Shown here one piece after another: positions 35,887-46,450 of a DNA stretch of 64,000 nucleotides. A program made the position numbers and the translations under genes. The notes below the pieces were generated by a model, which saw only the letters and a program-made list of their open reading frames with translations, was not told the DNA's origin and ran no database searches. The DNA lies in NCBI RefSeq assembly GCF_009827595.1, contig NZ_WTYT01000004.1:133317-197316 (forward strand), given 5' to 3'. The number at the start of each line of letters is the position of its first letter. Position 1 is the stretch's first letter. This DNA comes from Altericroceibacterium endophyticum. Lineage in GTDB: Bacteria; Pseudomonadota; Alphaproteobacteria; Sphingomonadales; Sphingomonadaceae.

Positions 35887-38742
35887 ATGGGTAATGAACG
35901 GCAAAATTTTCTTCCGGAAATAGACGCGGAAGCGTTGAATGGCGAAGCGCAGGCGGGACCGAGCTGGAAGAATGCCAAATGGCCGCTGGCCGCGCCGGGT
36001 GACAATGATGATCTGACGCAGGGGCTTGACCCCACTGCCATGCGTCTGGCGGTGAAGAAGGCCGTCGAAAAAACCGGCAAGCCGGTTGATGAAAAGGCCG
36101 TGGAGCAAGCCGCAGCGGATTCGATCCGCGCAATGCTGCTTATCCGCACTTACCGGGTCCGCGGGCACCTCGCTTCCGATCTCGATCCGCTTGGTCTTTC
36201 GACCCGCGAATTGCCCGAGGATCTGAAGCTCGACTGGCACGGCTTTGTCGGTGAAGCGCTGGACCGTCCGGTCTATCTGGGCGGAACTCTGGGCCTTGAA
36301 TGGACCACCCCGCGTGAACTGGTGGCTATCCTGCGCAAGAATTATTGCGGCAAGGTCGGTCTTGAATACATGCATATCTCCGATGTGGAGGAGCGCCGCT
36401 TCCTGCAGGATCGGTTCGAAGGACCTGACAAGGTCATCGAATTTACCCAGGAAGGCAAACGCGCGATCCTCTCCGCAGTGATCCGCGGCGAGGAATATGA
36501 AAAATTCCTCGGCAAGAAATATGTCGGCACCAAGCGTTTCGGCCTTGATGGCGGCGAAAGCATGATCCCGGCACTGGAAGCCGTGATCAAATATGGCGGC
36601 CAGTACGGCGTGCGTGAGATCGTTTACGGCATGGCCCATCGTGGCCGGCTGAACGTCCTCGCCAATGTCATGGCCAAACCTTACCGCGTGATCTTCCACG
36701 AATTTTCGGGCGGCTCTGCCAATCCCGATGATGTCGGCGGGTCGGGTGATGTGAAATATCATCTGGGCACCAGCACCGACCGTGAATTCGACGGGATCAA
36801 GGTGCATATGAGCCTCGTCCCCAACCCTTCCCATCTCGAAGCGGTTGATCCAGTTGTGCTGGGCAAGGTCCGCGCGCAGCAGGCCGTGCGTGAAAATATC
36901 GGGGCACATGATGAAGTGCTGCCCGTGCTGATCCATGGTGACGCCGCCTTTGCCGGACAGGGCATCGTCTGGGAATGCCTCGGCTTCTCCGGCGTCCGTG
37001 GTTACAATACCGGCGGTTGCATCCACTTCGTGATCAACAACCAGATCGGCTTCACCACCAGTCCGCAATTCGGCCGCTCCTCCCCCTACCCCTCCGATGT
37101 GGCAAAGGGCATTCAGGCGCCTATCCTGCATGTGAATGGCGATGATCCGGAAGCGGTGACCTATGCCTGTAAGCTGGCGATTGAATATCGCCACCGCTTC
37201 AAGCGCGACATTGTGATCGACATGTGGTGCTATCGCCGCTTCGGCCACAATGAAGGCGATGAACCCAGTTTCACGCAGCCGCTGATGTATGCGCAGATCA
37301 AGAACCATCCGCGCGTCTCGGAACTCTATTCCGGGCGTCTGGAAGCAGAAAAGGTCATCGCTGAAGGCGAAGCCGACAGCATCCGCAAGGAATTCGACGA
37401 CCATTTCGCCGAGGAATTCGAAGCCGCCAAGAGCTACAAGCCCAATGAGGCCGACTGGTTCGCCGGACGCTGGAGCGGGCTGCACAAGCCAGCCGATCCA
37501 GAAACGGCGCGCCGCAATGTGCACACGGCGGTCGAGCGCAAGCTGTTCGATAGTCTTGGCCGTACGCTGACCACTGTCCCTGAGGATCTTGAGATCCACA
37601 AGACGCTGGGCCGTGTGCTGAATGCCAAGCGCAAGATGTTTGAAAATGGCGAAGGTTTCGACTGGGCAACAGCCGAGGCACTGGCCTTTGGCAGCCTTGT
37701 CACAGAAGGCTTCGGCGTCCGACTCTCCGGTCAGGACTCAGGACGCGGCACGTTCAGTCAACGCCATGCCATCTGGGTCGATCAGAAGGATGAGCGGAAA
37801 TATATTCCGCTGACCACGCTGCCCCACGGCAAGTTCGAAGTGTATGATAGCCCGCTCTCCGAATATGGTGTGCTCGGTTTTGAATATGGCTTCTCGCTGG
37901 CCGATCCCAAGACACTGGTCTGCTGGGAAGCGCAGTTTGGCGATTTCGCCAATGGCGCGCAGATCATGATCGATCAGTTCATCGCCGCTGGTGAAGCCAA
38001 ATGGCTCCGTGCCAACGGTCTGGTGATGATGTTGCCGCATGGCTATGAAGGTCAGGGTCCGGAACATAGCTCGGCGCGGCTCGAACGCTTCCTGCAGCTA
38101 TGCGCGAACGACAATATCCAGGTCTGCAACATCACCGTACCGGCGAACTATTTCCACGTTCTGCGCCGTCAGATGCTGCGGCCTTTCCGTAAGCCGCTGA
38201 TCATCATGACGCCGAAATCACTGCTTCGCCATCCACTGGCCAAGAGCCCGGCAGAAGATTTCCAGGGCGACAGTCATTTCCGCCGGATCGTTTCGGACAC
38301 GACCGAAATTGCCGATGAGAAGGTAAAGCGTCTGGTTCTGTGTTCGGGCAAGGTTGCTTATGACCTGATCGAAAAGCGTGACGAGGAAGGGCTGGACGAT
38401 GTGTCCATCGTTCGGATCGAGCAGCTTTACCCCTTCCCTGGTGAACCTCTGGCTGTTCGCCTGAAGCGCATGACCAATCTCGAAAAAGTCGTGTGGTGTC
38501 AGGAAGAACCGAAGAATAACGGTTCGTGGTTCTTCGTCGAAAACCGGATCGAGGAAGCGCTTATCGCTTCCGGTCACAAGGAAAAGCGCCCCTTCTATGC
38601 GGGGCGTGAAGATGCGGCATCGCCGGCCACCGGCTTTGCCAGTCGCCACAAGGTTCAGCAGGAGGCGCTCGTCTCCATCGCACTGGGTCTCGCCGATGGC
38701 GGGGCTGCCCAGCGTAGCGGTCAAAACAAGCAGAAGGCTTGA
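35887..38742 (+). CDS. sucA: 2-oxoglutarate dehydrogenase E1 component
   Basis: 951-residue thiamine diphosphate enzyme that decarboxylates 2-oxoglutarate and transfers succinyl to the E2 lipoyl group. Motifs: [36 protein letters not shown] (ThDP/Mg site); [18 protein letters not shown]; and the C-terminal pyrimidine-binding part [23 protein letters not shown] 35887 has AAGGTGG upstream; a GTG at 35878 is possible but would overlap that site. Length is normal for the family (about 930-990). Confidence 0.97.
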   Translation: MGNERQNFLPEIDAEALNGEAQAGPSWKNAKWPLAAPGDNDDLTQGLDPTAMRLAVKKAVEKTGKPVDEKAVEQAAADSIRAMLLIRTYRVRGHLASDLDPLGLSTRELPEDLKLDWHGFVGEALDRPVYLGGTLGLEWTTPRELVAILRKNYCGKVGLEYMHISDVEERRFLQDRFEGPDKVIEFTQEGKRAILSAVIRGEEYEKFLGKKYVGTKRFGLDGGESMIPALEAVIKYGGQYGVREIVYGMAHRGRLNVLANVMAKPYRVIFHEFSGGSANPDDVGGSGDVKYHLGTSTDREFDGIKVHMSLVPNPSHLEAVDPVVLGKVRAQQAVRENIGAHDEVLPVLIHGDAAFAGQGIVWECLGFSGVRGYNTGGCIHFVINNQIGFTTSPQFGRSSPYPSDVAKGIQAPILHVNGDDPEAVTYACKLAIEYRHRFKRDIVIDMWCYRRFGHNEGDEPSFTQPLMYAQIKNHPRVSELYSGRLEAEKVIAEGEADSIRKEFDDHFAEEFEAAKSYKPNEADWFAGRWSGLHKPADPETARRNVHTAVERKLFDSLGRTLTTVPEDLEIHKTLGRVLNAKRKMFENGEGFDWATAEALAFGSLVTEGFGVRLSGQDSGRGTFSQRHAIWVDQKDERKYIPLTTLPHGKFEVYDSPLSEYGVLGFEYGFSLADPKTLVCWEAQFGDFANGAQIMIDQFIAAGEAKWLRANGLVMMLPHGYEGQGPEHSSARLERFLQLCANDNIQVCNITVPANYFHVLRRQMLRPFRKPLIIMTPKSLLRHPLAKSPAEDFQGDSHFRRIVSDTTEIADEKVKRLVLCSGKVAYDLIEKRDEEGLDDVSIVRIEQLYPFPGEPLAVRLKRMTNLEKVVWCQEEPKNNGSWFFVENRIEEALIASGHKEKRPFYAGREDAASPATGFASRHKVQQEALVSIALGLADGGAAQRSGQNKQKA

Positions 38743-38753
38743 GGACAATATCA

Positions 38754-40004
38754 ATGGCCAATGAAGTAAAGGTTCCCACCCTCGGCGAATCCGTCACCGA
38801 AGCGACAATCGGCGAATGGCTGAAGAAGCCCGGCGAAGCAGTCGCTCTGGATGAGCCGATCGCCAGCCTCGAAACCGACAAGGTCGCCGTGGAAGTTCCC
38901 GCGACTGTCGCCGGTGTGATGGGCGAATATAAAGCCGAAGTCGGCGATACTGTCGAAGTTGGTGCCGTGATTGCGACGATCGAGGAAGGCAGCGCAAATG
39001 CCGGCCCCGAAGACACTAAGGAGCGCAAGGAAAGCAAGGAAAGCCCCGCGCCTTCCCCTACCCCGGCCCCAGCAGCATCGTCTTCGGATGACAGCAAGGT
39101 TGATCCCTCCGCCACGCTTTCACCCGCGGTTCGCCGCGCCGTTCTGGAGCATGGGATTGATCCCTCCACGGTCAAAGGCACCGGCAAGGACGGTCGCCTG
39201 ACCAAGGAAGACGTGCTCGAAGCAGCGAAGAACAAAAAGTCTGGCGGCGATGCCAGCCAGGGGCAGCAGGCCTCTGGTGGTGAAGCACCAGCCGCTGGCC
39301 CGGGCCGCAAGGTTGAACGGGTGAAGATGACCCGCCTTCGCCAGACCATCGCCAAGCGGCTGAAGAGTGCGCAGGATACGGCGGCATTGCTGACCACCTT
39401 CAATGATGTCGACATGTCGGCCGTCATCGAAGCGCGGAGCCAGTATAAGGATCTCTTCGCCAAGAAACATGACATCCGCCTCGGCTTCATGAGCTTCTTT
39501 GCCAAGGCGGCCTGCCTTGCGCTTAAGGACGTCCCCTCGGTCAACGCACAGATCGAAGGCGATGAAATCCTCTATCACGATTTCGTCGATCTTTCGGTTG
39601 CTGTTTCGGCTCCCAACGGGCTGGTCGTGCCGGTGGTGCGCAATATCGAAGAGATGAGCTTTTCCGAGATCGAACTCGCCATTGCCAATTACGGCAAGAA
39701 GGCGAAGGACGGCACGCTGACCATGGATGACATGAAGGGCGGCACCTTCACCATCTCCAATGGCGGTGTATTCGGTTCGCTGATGTCGACCCCGATCATC
39801 AATCCGCCGCAGAGCGCCGTGCTCGGCCTGCACCGGATTGAAGAACGCCCGGTCGCCGTGAATGGCGAAGTGGTTATCAAGCCGATGATGTATATCGCGC
39901 TCAGCTATGATCACCGCATCATCGACGGCCGCGAGGCTGTGACCGCGCTCAAGATCATCAAAGATGCGATCGAGGATCCGATGCGCATCCTCATCGACCT
40001 TTAA
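38754..40004 (+). CDS. sucB: 2-oxoglutarate dehydrogenase E2, dihydrolipoyllysine succinyltransferase
   Basis: 416 residues: N-terminal lipoyl domain with the modified Lys in [11 protein letters not shown]; Ala/Pro-rich linker; peripheral-subunit binding domain ([20 protein letters not shown], then [13 protein letters not shown]); and the catalytic domain ending [15 protein letters not shown], with active-site His and Asp. It forms the core of the complex with SucA and LpdA. ATG 38754 has GAGGA 8 nt upstream, 11 bp after the sucA stop. Confidence 0.97.
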   Translation: MANEVKVPTLGESVTEATIGEWLKKPGEAVALDEPIASLETDKVAVEVPATVAGVMGEYKAEVGDTVEVGAVIATIEEGSANAGPEDTKERKESKESPAPSPTPAPAASSSDDSKVDPSATLSPAVRRAVLEHGIDPSTVKGTGKDGRLTKEDVLEAAKNKKSGGDASQGQQASGGEAPAAGPGRKVERVKMTRLRQTIAKRLKSAQDTAALLTTFNDVDMSAVIEARSQYKDLFAKKHDIRLGFMSFFAKAACLALKDVPSVNAQIEGDEILYHDFVDLSVAVSAPNGLVVPVVRNIEEMSFSEIELAIANYGKKAKDGTLTMDDMKGGTFTISNGGVFGSLMSTPIINPPQSAVLGLHRIEERPVAVNGEVVIKPMMYIALSYDHRIIDGREAVTALKIIKDAIEDPMRILIDL

Positions 40005-40039
40005 CAGAGCCGCATTCGAAAGACTCCCAAGGAAGCGAT

Positions 40040-41449
40040 ATGGCTGACCAGAATTACGATTACGACGTCCTTGTCATTGGCTCCGGCCCCGGCGGCTATG
40101 TCGCGGCCATTCGCGCCGGACAGCTGGGCATGAAAACGGCCTGTGTGGAAAGCCGCGAGACATTGGGTGGCACCTGTCTCAATGTCGGCTGCATCCCTTC
40201 CAAGGCGTTGCTGCACGGCTCCGAATTGTTCGAAGAAGCTGCGGGCGGCACGCTCGCGAAATTCGGGGTGAACACCGGCAAGGTCAGCCTCGATCTCGAC
40301 ACCATGATGGGCGAGAAATCGACCGCGGTGAAGGAACTGACGGGCGGCATTGAAATGCTGTTCAAGAAGAACAAGGTCACTTGGCTGAAAGGCCGCGGTT
40401 CCTTTGTCGATGCGCATACGGTGAAAGTCGGCGACGACACGGTGACGGCCAAGAATATCGTCATTGCCACCGGCTCTTCCGTAACCCCGCTGCCTGGTGT
40501 CGAAATCGACAATGACAAGGGTATCGTGGTCGATTCCACTGGCGCGCTGAAACTGCCCAAGGTTCCTGACCATATGGTCGTGATCGGCGGCGGCGTGATC
40601 GGGCTCGAGCTCGGTTCGGTCTGGCGCCGTCTGGGTGCCAAGGTCACAGTGGTCGAATTTCTCGATCAGCTGCTTCCCGGCATGGATGGCGAAGTCCGCA
40701 AGGAAGCGGCCAAGCTGTTCAAGAAACAGGGCATGGAACTGAAGCTTTCCACCAAGGTCACCGGCGTTGAAGTGAAAGGCAAGAAAGCCACGCTCTCGCT
40801 GGAACCCGCAGAGGGCGGCGATGCGGAAACACTGGATGCCGATTGCGTGCTGGTGGCGATTGGCCGCAAGCCCAATACCGATGGTCTCGGCCTTGACGCG
40901 ATCGGGCTCGAAACCAATCAGCGCGGCCAGATCGAAATCGACGAAGATTTCTCAACCAAGATCGATGGTGTCTGGGCGGTTGGTGACGTCGTGCCCGGCC
41001 CCATGCTGGCGCATAAGGCCGAGGATGAAGGCATTGCCGTGGCCGAGAATATCGCCGGCATGACCGGAATTGTGAACCATGCGATCATCCCGTCAGTCGT
41101 CTATACGATGCCTGAAATTGCTGGTGTGGGCCTGACCAAGGAAGCTGCTGAGGAGGCTGGCTATAACGTCAAGACCGGCAAGTTCCTGATGGTGGCCAAC
41201 AGCCGCGCCAAGACCAATCGCGACACCGACGGTTTCGTGAAGATCATCGCCGACAAGGACACCGACCGGGTGCTCGGCGCATGGATCATCTCCAGCCTTG
41301 CCGGAACGATGATAGCGGAAATCGCTCTGGCGATGGAATTCGGCACCACCAGCGAAGATATTGCCTACACTTGCCATGCGCATCCGACCCATTCGGAAGC
41401 GATCAAGGAAGCGGCGATGGCCGTTCAGGGCAAACCGATCCATATGTAA
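40040..41449 (+). CDS. lpdA: Dihydrolipoyl dehydrogenase (E3)
   Basis: 469-residue flavoprotein that reoxidises the E2 dihydrolipoamide with NAD+. FAD-binding GSGPGGYVAAIRAGQLG; redox-active disulfide GGTCLNVGCIPSK; NAD-binding VVIGGGVIGLELGSVW; second FAD motif GVWAVGDVVPGPMLAHKAED; and catalytic His-Glu in HAHPTHSEAIKEA. Last gene of the TCA operon, closed by a hairpin at 41475. Confidence 0.97.
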   Translation: MADQNYDYDVLVIGSGPGGYVAAIRAGQLGMKTACVESRETLGGTCLNVGCIPSKALLHGSELFEEAAGGTLAKFGVNTGKVSLDLDTMMGEKSTAVKELTGGIEMLFKKNKVTWLKGRGSFVDAHTVKVGDDTVTAKNIVIATGSSVTPLPGVEIDNDKGIVVDSTGALKLPKVPDHMVVIGGGVIGLELGSVWRRLGAKVTVVEFLDQLLPGMDGEVRKEAAKLFKKQGMELKLSTKVTGVEVKGKKATLSLEPAEGGDAETLDADCVLVAIGRKPNTDGLGLDAIGLETNQRGQIEIDEDFSTKIDGVWAVGDVVPGPMLAHKAEDEGIAVAENIAGMTGIVNHAIIPSVVYTMPEIAGVGLTKEAAEEAGYNVKTGKFLMVANSRAKTNRDTDGFVKIIADKDTDRVLGAWIISSLAGTMIAEIALAMEFGTTSEDIAYTCHAHPTHSEAIKEAAMAVQGKPIHM

Positions 41450-41474
41450 GCCTTCTGGCCATAACGGATTTCAG

Positions 41475-41503
41475 GCGGCGGGGCAGTAATGCTCCGCCGC
41501 TTT
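41475..41503 (+). terminator. Terminator-like hairpin after lpdA
   Basis: GCGGCGG (41475-41481) pairs with CCGCCGC (41494-41500), extended by GGCA/TGCT around the loop GTAA, giving an 11-bp stem with one G-T pair, then TTT. It separates lpdA from the convergent TetR gene. Confidence 0.65.
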
Positions 41504-41507
41504 CGTA

Positions 41508-42158
41508 TCAGGCCGGATGCTGCTGCCCGGTGGCATATCCGAACAGGAACATCTCCACCGCTTCTTCCACCTCGCTCCGGATCGCTGCTGGTGAGGTATC
41601 CGGTTCCAGCCCCCACATGCTGTGCATGAACAGGCGGTAAAAACATAAATGGTGGAATTGCGCCGAAGCCCGCAAACCATCCACCTTGCGGAAATTGCCC
41701 TCAGCCATTTCCCATTCGAGATAGCACGCCAGCGCCTTCTGCCGCCGCAAGGGTGCGCGTTCGTAGAAGATGTGCCCCATTTTCGGGAAACGCTGTCCTT
41801 CGGCAATCATCAGGCGGAACAGCGTCTGTATCTGCGGAGAAAGCATCTGCCTCAGAAACTCGCAGCCATACCGGTTCAGCGTTTCCTGCAGAGTGCCTTC
41901 ACGCTGGACGTCAAAGACCGGCTTGACGCGGTCGATCCAGTCATCGAGCGCCGCCGCAAACAGATCCTCCTTCGAGGAGAAATAGCTCCACAAGGTCGTC
42001 TTCGATCCGCCGAGATCGGCCGCAATGGCCGACATGGTGGTGTTGCCGAAACCATGCTCGGTGAAATGACGCTGCGCCACCTGGACGATTTTCGCGCGCT
42101 TTTCTTCCCGCCGTGCGCCGCGTTTGCAGCTTGTCGTCACTTCGTCACTTTCACTCAT
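41508..42158 (-). CDS. TetR/AcrR family transcriptional regulator of the adjacent efflux operon
   Basis: 216 residues. N-terminal helix-turn-helix: AKIVQVAQRHFTEHGFGNTT, MSAIAADLGGSKTTLWSYF, SSKEDLFAAAL; the rest is the variable helical ligand-binding domain. Members repress efflux genes until a ligand binds. It is divergent from the NodT-EmrAB-type operon, and its own start lies in a 20-bp palindrome whose near copy covers the efflux start, so it probably represses both. The GGAG ribosome binding site lies inside the palindrome. Confidence 0.9.
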   Translation of the reverse strand: MSESDEVTTSCKRGARREEKRAKIVQVAQRHFTEHGFGNTTMSAIAADLGGSKTTLWSYFSSKEDLFAAALDDWIDRVKPVFDVQREGTLQETLNRYGCEFLRQMLSPQIQTLFRLMIAEGQRFPKMGHIFYERAPLRRQKALACYLEWEMAEGNFRKVDGLRASAQFHHLCFYRLFMHSMWGLEPDTSPAAIRSEVEEAVEMFLFGYATGQQHPA

Positions 42159-42176
42159 CGTACTCTCCAGTACGAT
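42157..42176. promoter_or_regulatory. TetR-type operator 1 over the regulator's ribosome binding site and start
   Basis: ATCGTACT, spacer CTCC, AGTACGAT: a perfect 8-4-8 palindrome. The spacer read on the minus strand is GGAG, the regulator's Shine-Dalgarno, and the right arm runs into its ATG at 42158. It shares the core CGTACT-N4-AGTACG with 42215-42232. Confidence 0.72.
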
Positions 42177-42214
42177 TACCTTGACTTATCCCATACGAAA
42201 GCGCAAGAGCATTG

Positions 42215-42232
42215 CCGTACTAAGGAGTACGG
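42215..42232. promoter_or_regulatory. TetR-type operator 2 over the efflux operon's ribosome binding site
   Basis: CCGTACT, spacer AAGG, AGTACGG: a perfect 7-4-7 palindrome. AAGGAG (42223-42228) is the ribosome binding site for the TTG start at 42235. Its centre lies 57 bp from that of operator 1. Confidence 0.72.
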
Positions 42233-42234
42233 TT

Positions 42235-43695
42235 TTGTCTCGATACCTCACTTTCGCCTTGTTTCTGCCACTTGCTGCCTGTGCTCCGGCACCTGGCCAT
42301 CTTGCGACTCCAACCTCGCCCGACGCGCTGGAGGCGACGCGCACATTAGCTGCGGCGGAGGGTGATCAGGAGGCCGCATGGCCGGGCGATGGATGGTGGC
42401 AGGCTTACGGTGATGCTCAGCTCGACCGGCTGATAGCGGAAGCGCGCGCCGCATCCCCCGATATGGCGATGGCGACTGCGCGGCTTCGGCAGGCGAATGC
42501 GCTGGCGCAGCAAGCGGGCGCGGCTCTGCTGCCGACAATTTCTGCCGATGGCAGTGCCGGTTTTGTCAAACAGAGCTACAATAATGGCATTCCCGCCGAC
42601 TTCGTGCCCAAAGGGTGGAACGATAATGGCGCGCTCAGCGTCAGCGGCAGTTTCGATCCCGATCTCTGGGGCCGCAACCGCGCCGCTCTCGCGGCGGCCA
42701 CATCGGAAGCGCAGGCGGCGGCCGTAGACGCGGCGCAGGCCGAAATGATGCTCTCCACCGAAGTCGCCGCAGCCTATGCCGATTTCGCCCGGCTCAGCGC
42801 GCTCAGAGATATTGCCAGGCGGGAAGTGGAAGTGCGCGAAGCCACGCTCGATCTCACGCAGCAACGCGTTGCCAATGGACTCGACAATCGCGGAACGCTG
42901 GAACTCGCCCGATCCCGCTATGCCGGAGCCGAATCCGATCTCGCAGCGAGCGTGGAAGCCGTGAAACTCACCCGCAACCGCATCGCCGCCCTGGTCGGCG
43001 CCGGGCCGGATCGCGGCCTCGATCTGGAAGCGCCGCAGGTTGTCGCCCTGCATCCAAGAGGCGTGCCGGACAACCTGGCGCTTGATCTGCTGGGCCGCCG
43101 TCCCGACATCGTCTCCGCCCGGCTGCGGGCGGAGGCTGCCACCAGTCGCATTCGCTCAGCGCGTGCGGCCTTTTATCCCAATATCAACATCACCGCCTTG
43201 TTCGGCGTGCAGGCGCTGGGGCTGGACAATCTGTTCGACAGCGGGTCGACGCGGGGCTCGGCGGGCGGCGCCTTCAGTCTGCCGCTGTTCAATCGCGGCC
43301 GGCTGACAGGTGATCTGCGCGGGGCGGAGGCCGGTTCCGACCTCGCCGTCGCCAGCTATGACAAGACGCTGATCGATGCGCTGCATGAAGTGGCCGATGC
43401 CGCCACGTCCATCCACGCTCTTGATACGCGGCGCGCGCAGGCCGATGCGTCGCTCCTCTCCGCTGAAAAGGCATATGACATCGCGCAGCAGCGTTATGCT
43501 GGCGGCTTGTCGAATTATCTCGCTGTGCTCACCGCCGAAGACAGCGTTCTTACCCGCCGACGCATTTCAGCCGAGTTGCGGAGCCGTGCCTTCACACTCG
43601 ACGTGGCGCTGATCCGTGCATTGGGCGGCGGCTTTTCCGAAACTTCCTCTTCCTTCTCCTCTCGCGCGGACCGCGCAGCGCAAGGTACCGACTGA
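42235..43695 (+). CDS. Outer-membrane efflux lipoprotein (NodT/TolC family)
   Basis: 486 residues from TTG 42235, chosen because AAGGAG sits 6 nt upstream and because it places a lipoprotein signal at the N terminus (SRYLTFALFLPLAACAPAPG, lipobox LAAC). Mature part: DGWWQAYGDAQLDRLIAEA, repeated coiled-coil helices, and the NodT-type motif LLGRRPDIVSARLRAEAATS. Such proteins form the trimeric exit duct of tripartite pumps. The next gene's ATG overlaps its stop codon by one base (TGATG). Confidence 0.9.
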   Translation: MSRYLTFALFLPLAACAPAPGHLATPTSPDALEATRTLAAAEGDQEAAWPGDGWWQAYGDAQLDRLIAEARAASPDMAMATARLRQANALAQQAGAALLPTISADGSAGFVKQSYNNGIPADFVPKGWNDNGALSVSGSFDPDLWGRNRAALAAATSEAQAAAVDAAQAEMMLSTEVAAAYADFARLSALRDIARREVEVREATLDLTQQRVANGLDNRGTLELARSRYAGAESDLAASVEAVKLTRNRIAALVGAGPDRGLDLEAPQVVALHPRGVPDNLALDLLGRRPDIVSARLRAEAATSRIRSARAAFYPNINITALFGVQALGLDNLFDSGSTRGSAGGAFSLPLFNRGRLTGDLRGAEAGSDLAVASYDKTLIDALHEVADAATSIHALDTRRAQADASLLSAEKAYDIAQQRYAGGLSNYLAVLTAEDSVLTRRRISAELRSRAFTLDVALIRALGGGFSETSSSFSSRADRAAQGTD

Positions 43696-44846
43696 TGGCA
43701 GACCAGCAATCCCCCACCCTTCCCACCGAAGAAACGCCCGATCTGCCGCAGGACAAGAAGGGGCGGCGCAAGAAGCTGTTCATCATTTTCGGCGTCGTGC
43801 TGGTCGTGATCGCGGCGCTGGTGCTGGCCTGGCAGCTAATCTTCGCATGGCGATCGGTGTCGACAGATAATGCCTATGTCGGGGCCGATGTGGCGCAGGT
43901 CACGCCTCTGGTTTCCGCACCAGTCTCCGCCGTGCTGGTCGAAGATACGCAGCATGTGAAAAAGGGTGACGTGCTCGTCCGGATGGATGACAGCGACGCA
44001 AGATTGGCACTGCAACAGGCCGAGGCTCAGCTGGCTCAGGCCCGCCGCCGCTTCCGGCAGACCGCCGCCACCGGCCAGTCGCTCGATGCGCGTTCCACGG
44101 CGCGTCAGGCCGATATCCGCGCCGCTCAGGCGCAAGTCGATGCCGCAAAGGCCAATTTCGACAAGGCCAGGGTGGATTACGACAGGCGCAAGGCTCTGGC
44201 TGCCAATGGTGCCGTCTCGGGCGATGAACTGACCAGCGCCACCAATGCGCTGCAGACCGCGCAGGCCAATCTTTCGCTGGCACAGGCTCAGCTGGCCCAG
44301 ATGAAGGCGACAAAGAATTCCGCCCAGAGCGATGCCGCTGCCAACCGCGCGCTGACCAGCGGCACGACAATAGACACCAATCCGGATGTGGAAGCTGCCC
44401 GCGCGGCGCGCGACAAGGCGCAGCTCGATCTTGATCGCATGGTGATCCGCGCGCCGATCTCGGGCGTGATTGCCCAGCGCAAAGTGCAGATCGGCGAGCA
44501 AGTCGCCGCTGGCAAACCACTGATGAGCATCGTCCCGACCGGCCGCCTCTATGTCGATGCCAATTTCAAGGAAGGGCAGCTCACCAGCGTTCGGGCCGGA
44601 CAGCCGGTTGAACTGACGTCCGATCTCTATGGCGGTGATGTCGTCTATCATGGCAAGGTTGTCGGCCTCGGCGGCGGCACCGGCGCGGCCTTCGCGCTGA
44701 TCCCGGCCCAGAACGCCACTGGCAACTGGATCAAGGTGGTGCAGCGCCTACCGGTCCGTGTCGCGCTCGATCCGAAGGAGCTGAAAGCGCATCCGCTCAG
44801 GGTCGGTCTGTCGATGGAAGCGACGGTGGACGTTTCCGGCCAATGA
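43695..44846 (+). CDS. EmrA/HlyD-type periplasmic adaptor of the efflux pump
   Basis: 383 residues. Cytoplasmic basic N terminus, one transmembrane helix (LFIIFGVVLVVIAALVLAWQ), a half-lipoyl motif (NAYVGADVAQVTPLVSAPVS), a long coiled coil (residues about 95-200), and the second lipoyl half with APISGVIAQRKVQIGEQVA. Links the inner-membrane transporter to the outer-membrane duct. It overlaps genes on both sides (ATGA with the downstream one). Substrate unknown. Confidence 0.92.
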   Translation: MADQQSPTLPTEETPDLPQDKKGRRKKLFIIFGVVLVVIAALVLAWQLIFAWRSVSTDNAYVGADVAQVTPLVSAPVSAVLVEDTQHVKKGDVLVRMDDSDARLALQQAEAQLAQARRRFRQTAATGQSLDARSTARQADIRAAQAQVDAAKANFDKARVDYDRRKALAANGAVSGDELTSATNALQTAQANLSLAQAQLAQMKATKNSAQSDAAANRALTSGTTIDTNPDVEAARAARDKAQLDLDRMVIRAPISGVIAQRKVQIGEQVAAGKPLMSIVPTGRLYVDANFKEGQLTSVRAGQPVELTSDLYGGDVVYHGKVVGLGGGTGAAFALIPAQNATGNWIKVVQRLPVRVALDPKELKAHPLRVGLSMEATVDVSGQ

Positions 44847-46450
44847 GCGGCGCTGGCTCCGCCACAGCGGAAGGCGCAGGATCTCGGCGCTCTGGGGGGT
44901 CTGGCGGTGCCAGTGTCGCTGCCGACACCACCACGCCCCCACCCCTGAAAGGTATGCCGCTGCTGCTGGCTGCGCTGTCGCTCGGCCTCGCCAATTTTCT
45001 GGTGCTACTGGATACGACGATCGCCAATGTCAGCCTGCCGCACATAGCCGGCAGCCTCGGTGTCTCGGTTACGCAGGGTACCTGGATCATCACTTCCTAT
45101 GCCGTGGCGGAGGCGATCTGCGTGCCGCTGACAGGCTGGCTCGCCGGGCGTTTCGGCACCTATCGTACCTTCGTCTATGCCCTGTTTGGCTTCAGTCTGT
45201 TCTCGACCCTGTGCGGTCTCTCTTCCACTCTCACAATGCTGATTCTGTGCCGGATCGGACAGGGAATGTGCGGTGGACCGCTGATGCCTTTGTCGCAAGC
45301 GTTGCTGCTGCGTATCTTCCCCCGCGCCAAGGCCGGCCTGGCGATGTCCGTCGCCGCGATGACCACCATCATCGCGCCGATTGTGGGCCCGATTCTGGGC
45401 GGCAAGATCAGTGACGATTATTCCTGGCCGTGGATATTCTTCATCAATCTGCCGGCTGCTGCGCTGTGTATTTTCGCCGTGATCCACTTCCTCAAACCCT
45501 ATGAGACTCAGATCAAGAAACTCCCGATCGACAAGATCGGCCTGATCATGCTGATCTTCTGGGTCGGAAGTTTTCAGCTGATGCTCGATCTCGGCAGCGA
45601 GCATGACTGGTTCGGTTCGGGCATGATCATCACATTCGCCGTCTGTGCCGGGATCGGCTTCATCGCTTTCCTGATCTGGGAACTGACCGATGATCATCCG
45701 ATCGTCGATCTGCGGGTGCTGCGCCATCGCGGCTTCACCGCCGCCACCGTGGCGCTGGCGATCGGTTTTTCGACGATCTATTGCTCGATCGTGATCGTGC
45801 CGCTGTTCCTGCAATCGGTGGTTGGATACACCTCGACCTGGGCGGGATATGCGATGTCGGCCATGGGGATTTTTGCGATCATGCTGGCTCCGGTTGCAGG
45901 GCGATCGGGTGAGTGGATCGATATGCGCATCACCGTTTGCCTGGGACTGGTCTGGTTGGGTGTGGTTTCCTTCATGCGCGCGGACTGGACGGCGGACATG
46001 GATTTCTGGGCCTATACGCTGCCGCAATTGTTTCAGGGTCTGGGCACGCCCTTCTTCATGATCGGGCTGATGACGCTGGGCCTCAGCGCCGTACCGCCAA
46101 GCGAAACCGCCAATGCCGCCGGATTGATGGCCTTTGTCCGCACGCTGGCGACTGCGCTTGGCACATCGATTATCACCACGCAGTGGAGCGACGGCACCGA
46201 GCGCGCACGCGCCGCGCTGGTCGGCACGGTCAACGGCGGGCGGGAATATATGGAGACATTGCTGGCCCAGGGCTTCACACCGGGGCAGGCGCGCGCGCTG
46301 CTGGCGCGGATGATGGAGACGCAGGGCGCGACCATCTCCGCCAGCCACCTCTTCATGGTGATCGGCGTGTTGTGCATCTTCGCCGGGCAGCTAGCCTGGA
46401 TAATCCCCAAGGCGAAACCCGGCGCAAAGCCACCCTCGGGCGCACACTGA
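44843..46450 (+). CDS. DHA2-family MFS efflux transporter (EmrB/QacA type)
   Basis: 535 residues with about 14 transmembrane helices. The first helix carries the DHA2 motif FLVLLDTTIANVSLPHIAGS, followed by GTWIITSYAVAEAICVPLTG and GWLAGRFGTYRTFVYAL, and motif C-like TTIIAPIVGPILGGKISD. Drives proton-coupled drug or toxin export together with the EmrA-like adaptor and NodT-type duct. The N terminus has an extra Gly/Ser/Ala-rich stretch of about 35 residues before the first helix. Confidence 0.92.
   Translation: MSGAGSATAEGAGSRRSGGSGGASVAADTTTPPPLKGMPLLLAALSLGLANFLVLLDTTIANVSLPHIAGSLGVSVTQGTWIITSYAVAEAICVPLTGWLAGRFGTYRTFVYALFGFSLFSTLCGLSSTLTMLILCRIGQGMCGGPLMPLSQALLLRIFPRAKAGLAMSVAAMTTIIAPIVGPILGGKISDDYSWPWIFFINLPAAALCIFAVIHFLKPYETQIKKLPIDKIGLIMLIFWVGSFQLMLDLGSEHDWFGSGMIITFAVCAGIGFIAFLIWELTDDHPIVDLRVLRHRGFTAATVALAIGFSTIYCSIVIVPLFLQSVVGYTSTWAGYAMSAMGIFAIMLAPVAGRSGEWIDMRITVCLGLVWLGVVSFMRADWTADMDFWAYTLPQLFQGLGTPFFMIGLMTLGLSAVPPSETANAAGLMAFVRTLATALGTSIITTQWSDGTERARAALVGTVNGGREYMETLLAQGFTPGQARALLARMMETQGATISASHLFMVIGVLCIFAGQLAWIIPKAKPGAKPPSGAH

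Noticed and set aside
35812-37599. 595-codon open frame on the minus strand
   Set aside because: It lies antisense to sucA in the phase that mirrors its codon bias. It has no ribosome binding site or recognisable domain, and sucA is certain.
42181-42209. Promoter with TTGACT as -35 for the efflux operon
   Set aside because: The hexamer is good, but 17 bp further on the sequence CAAGAG does not resemble a -10 box.
45005-46348. 447-codon open frame on the minus strand
   Set aside because: Antisense shadow of the EmrB-type transporter gene. Composition rich in Arg, Gln, His and Asp is typical of such shadows.
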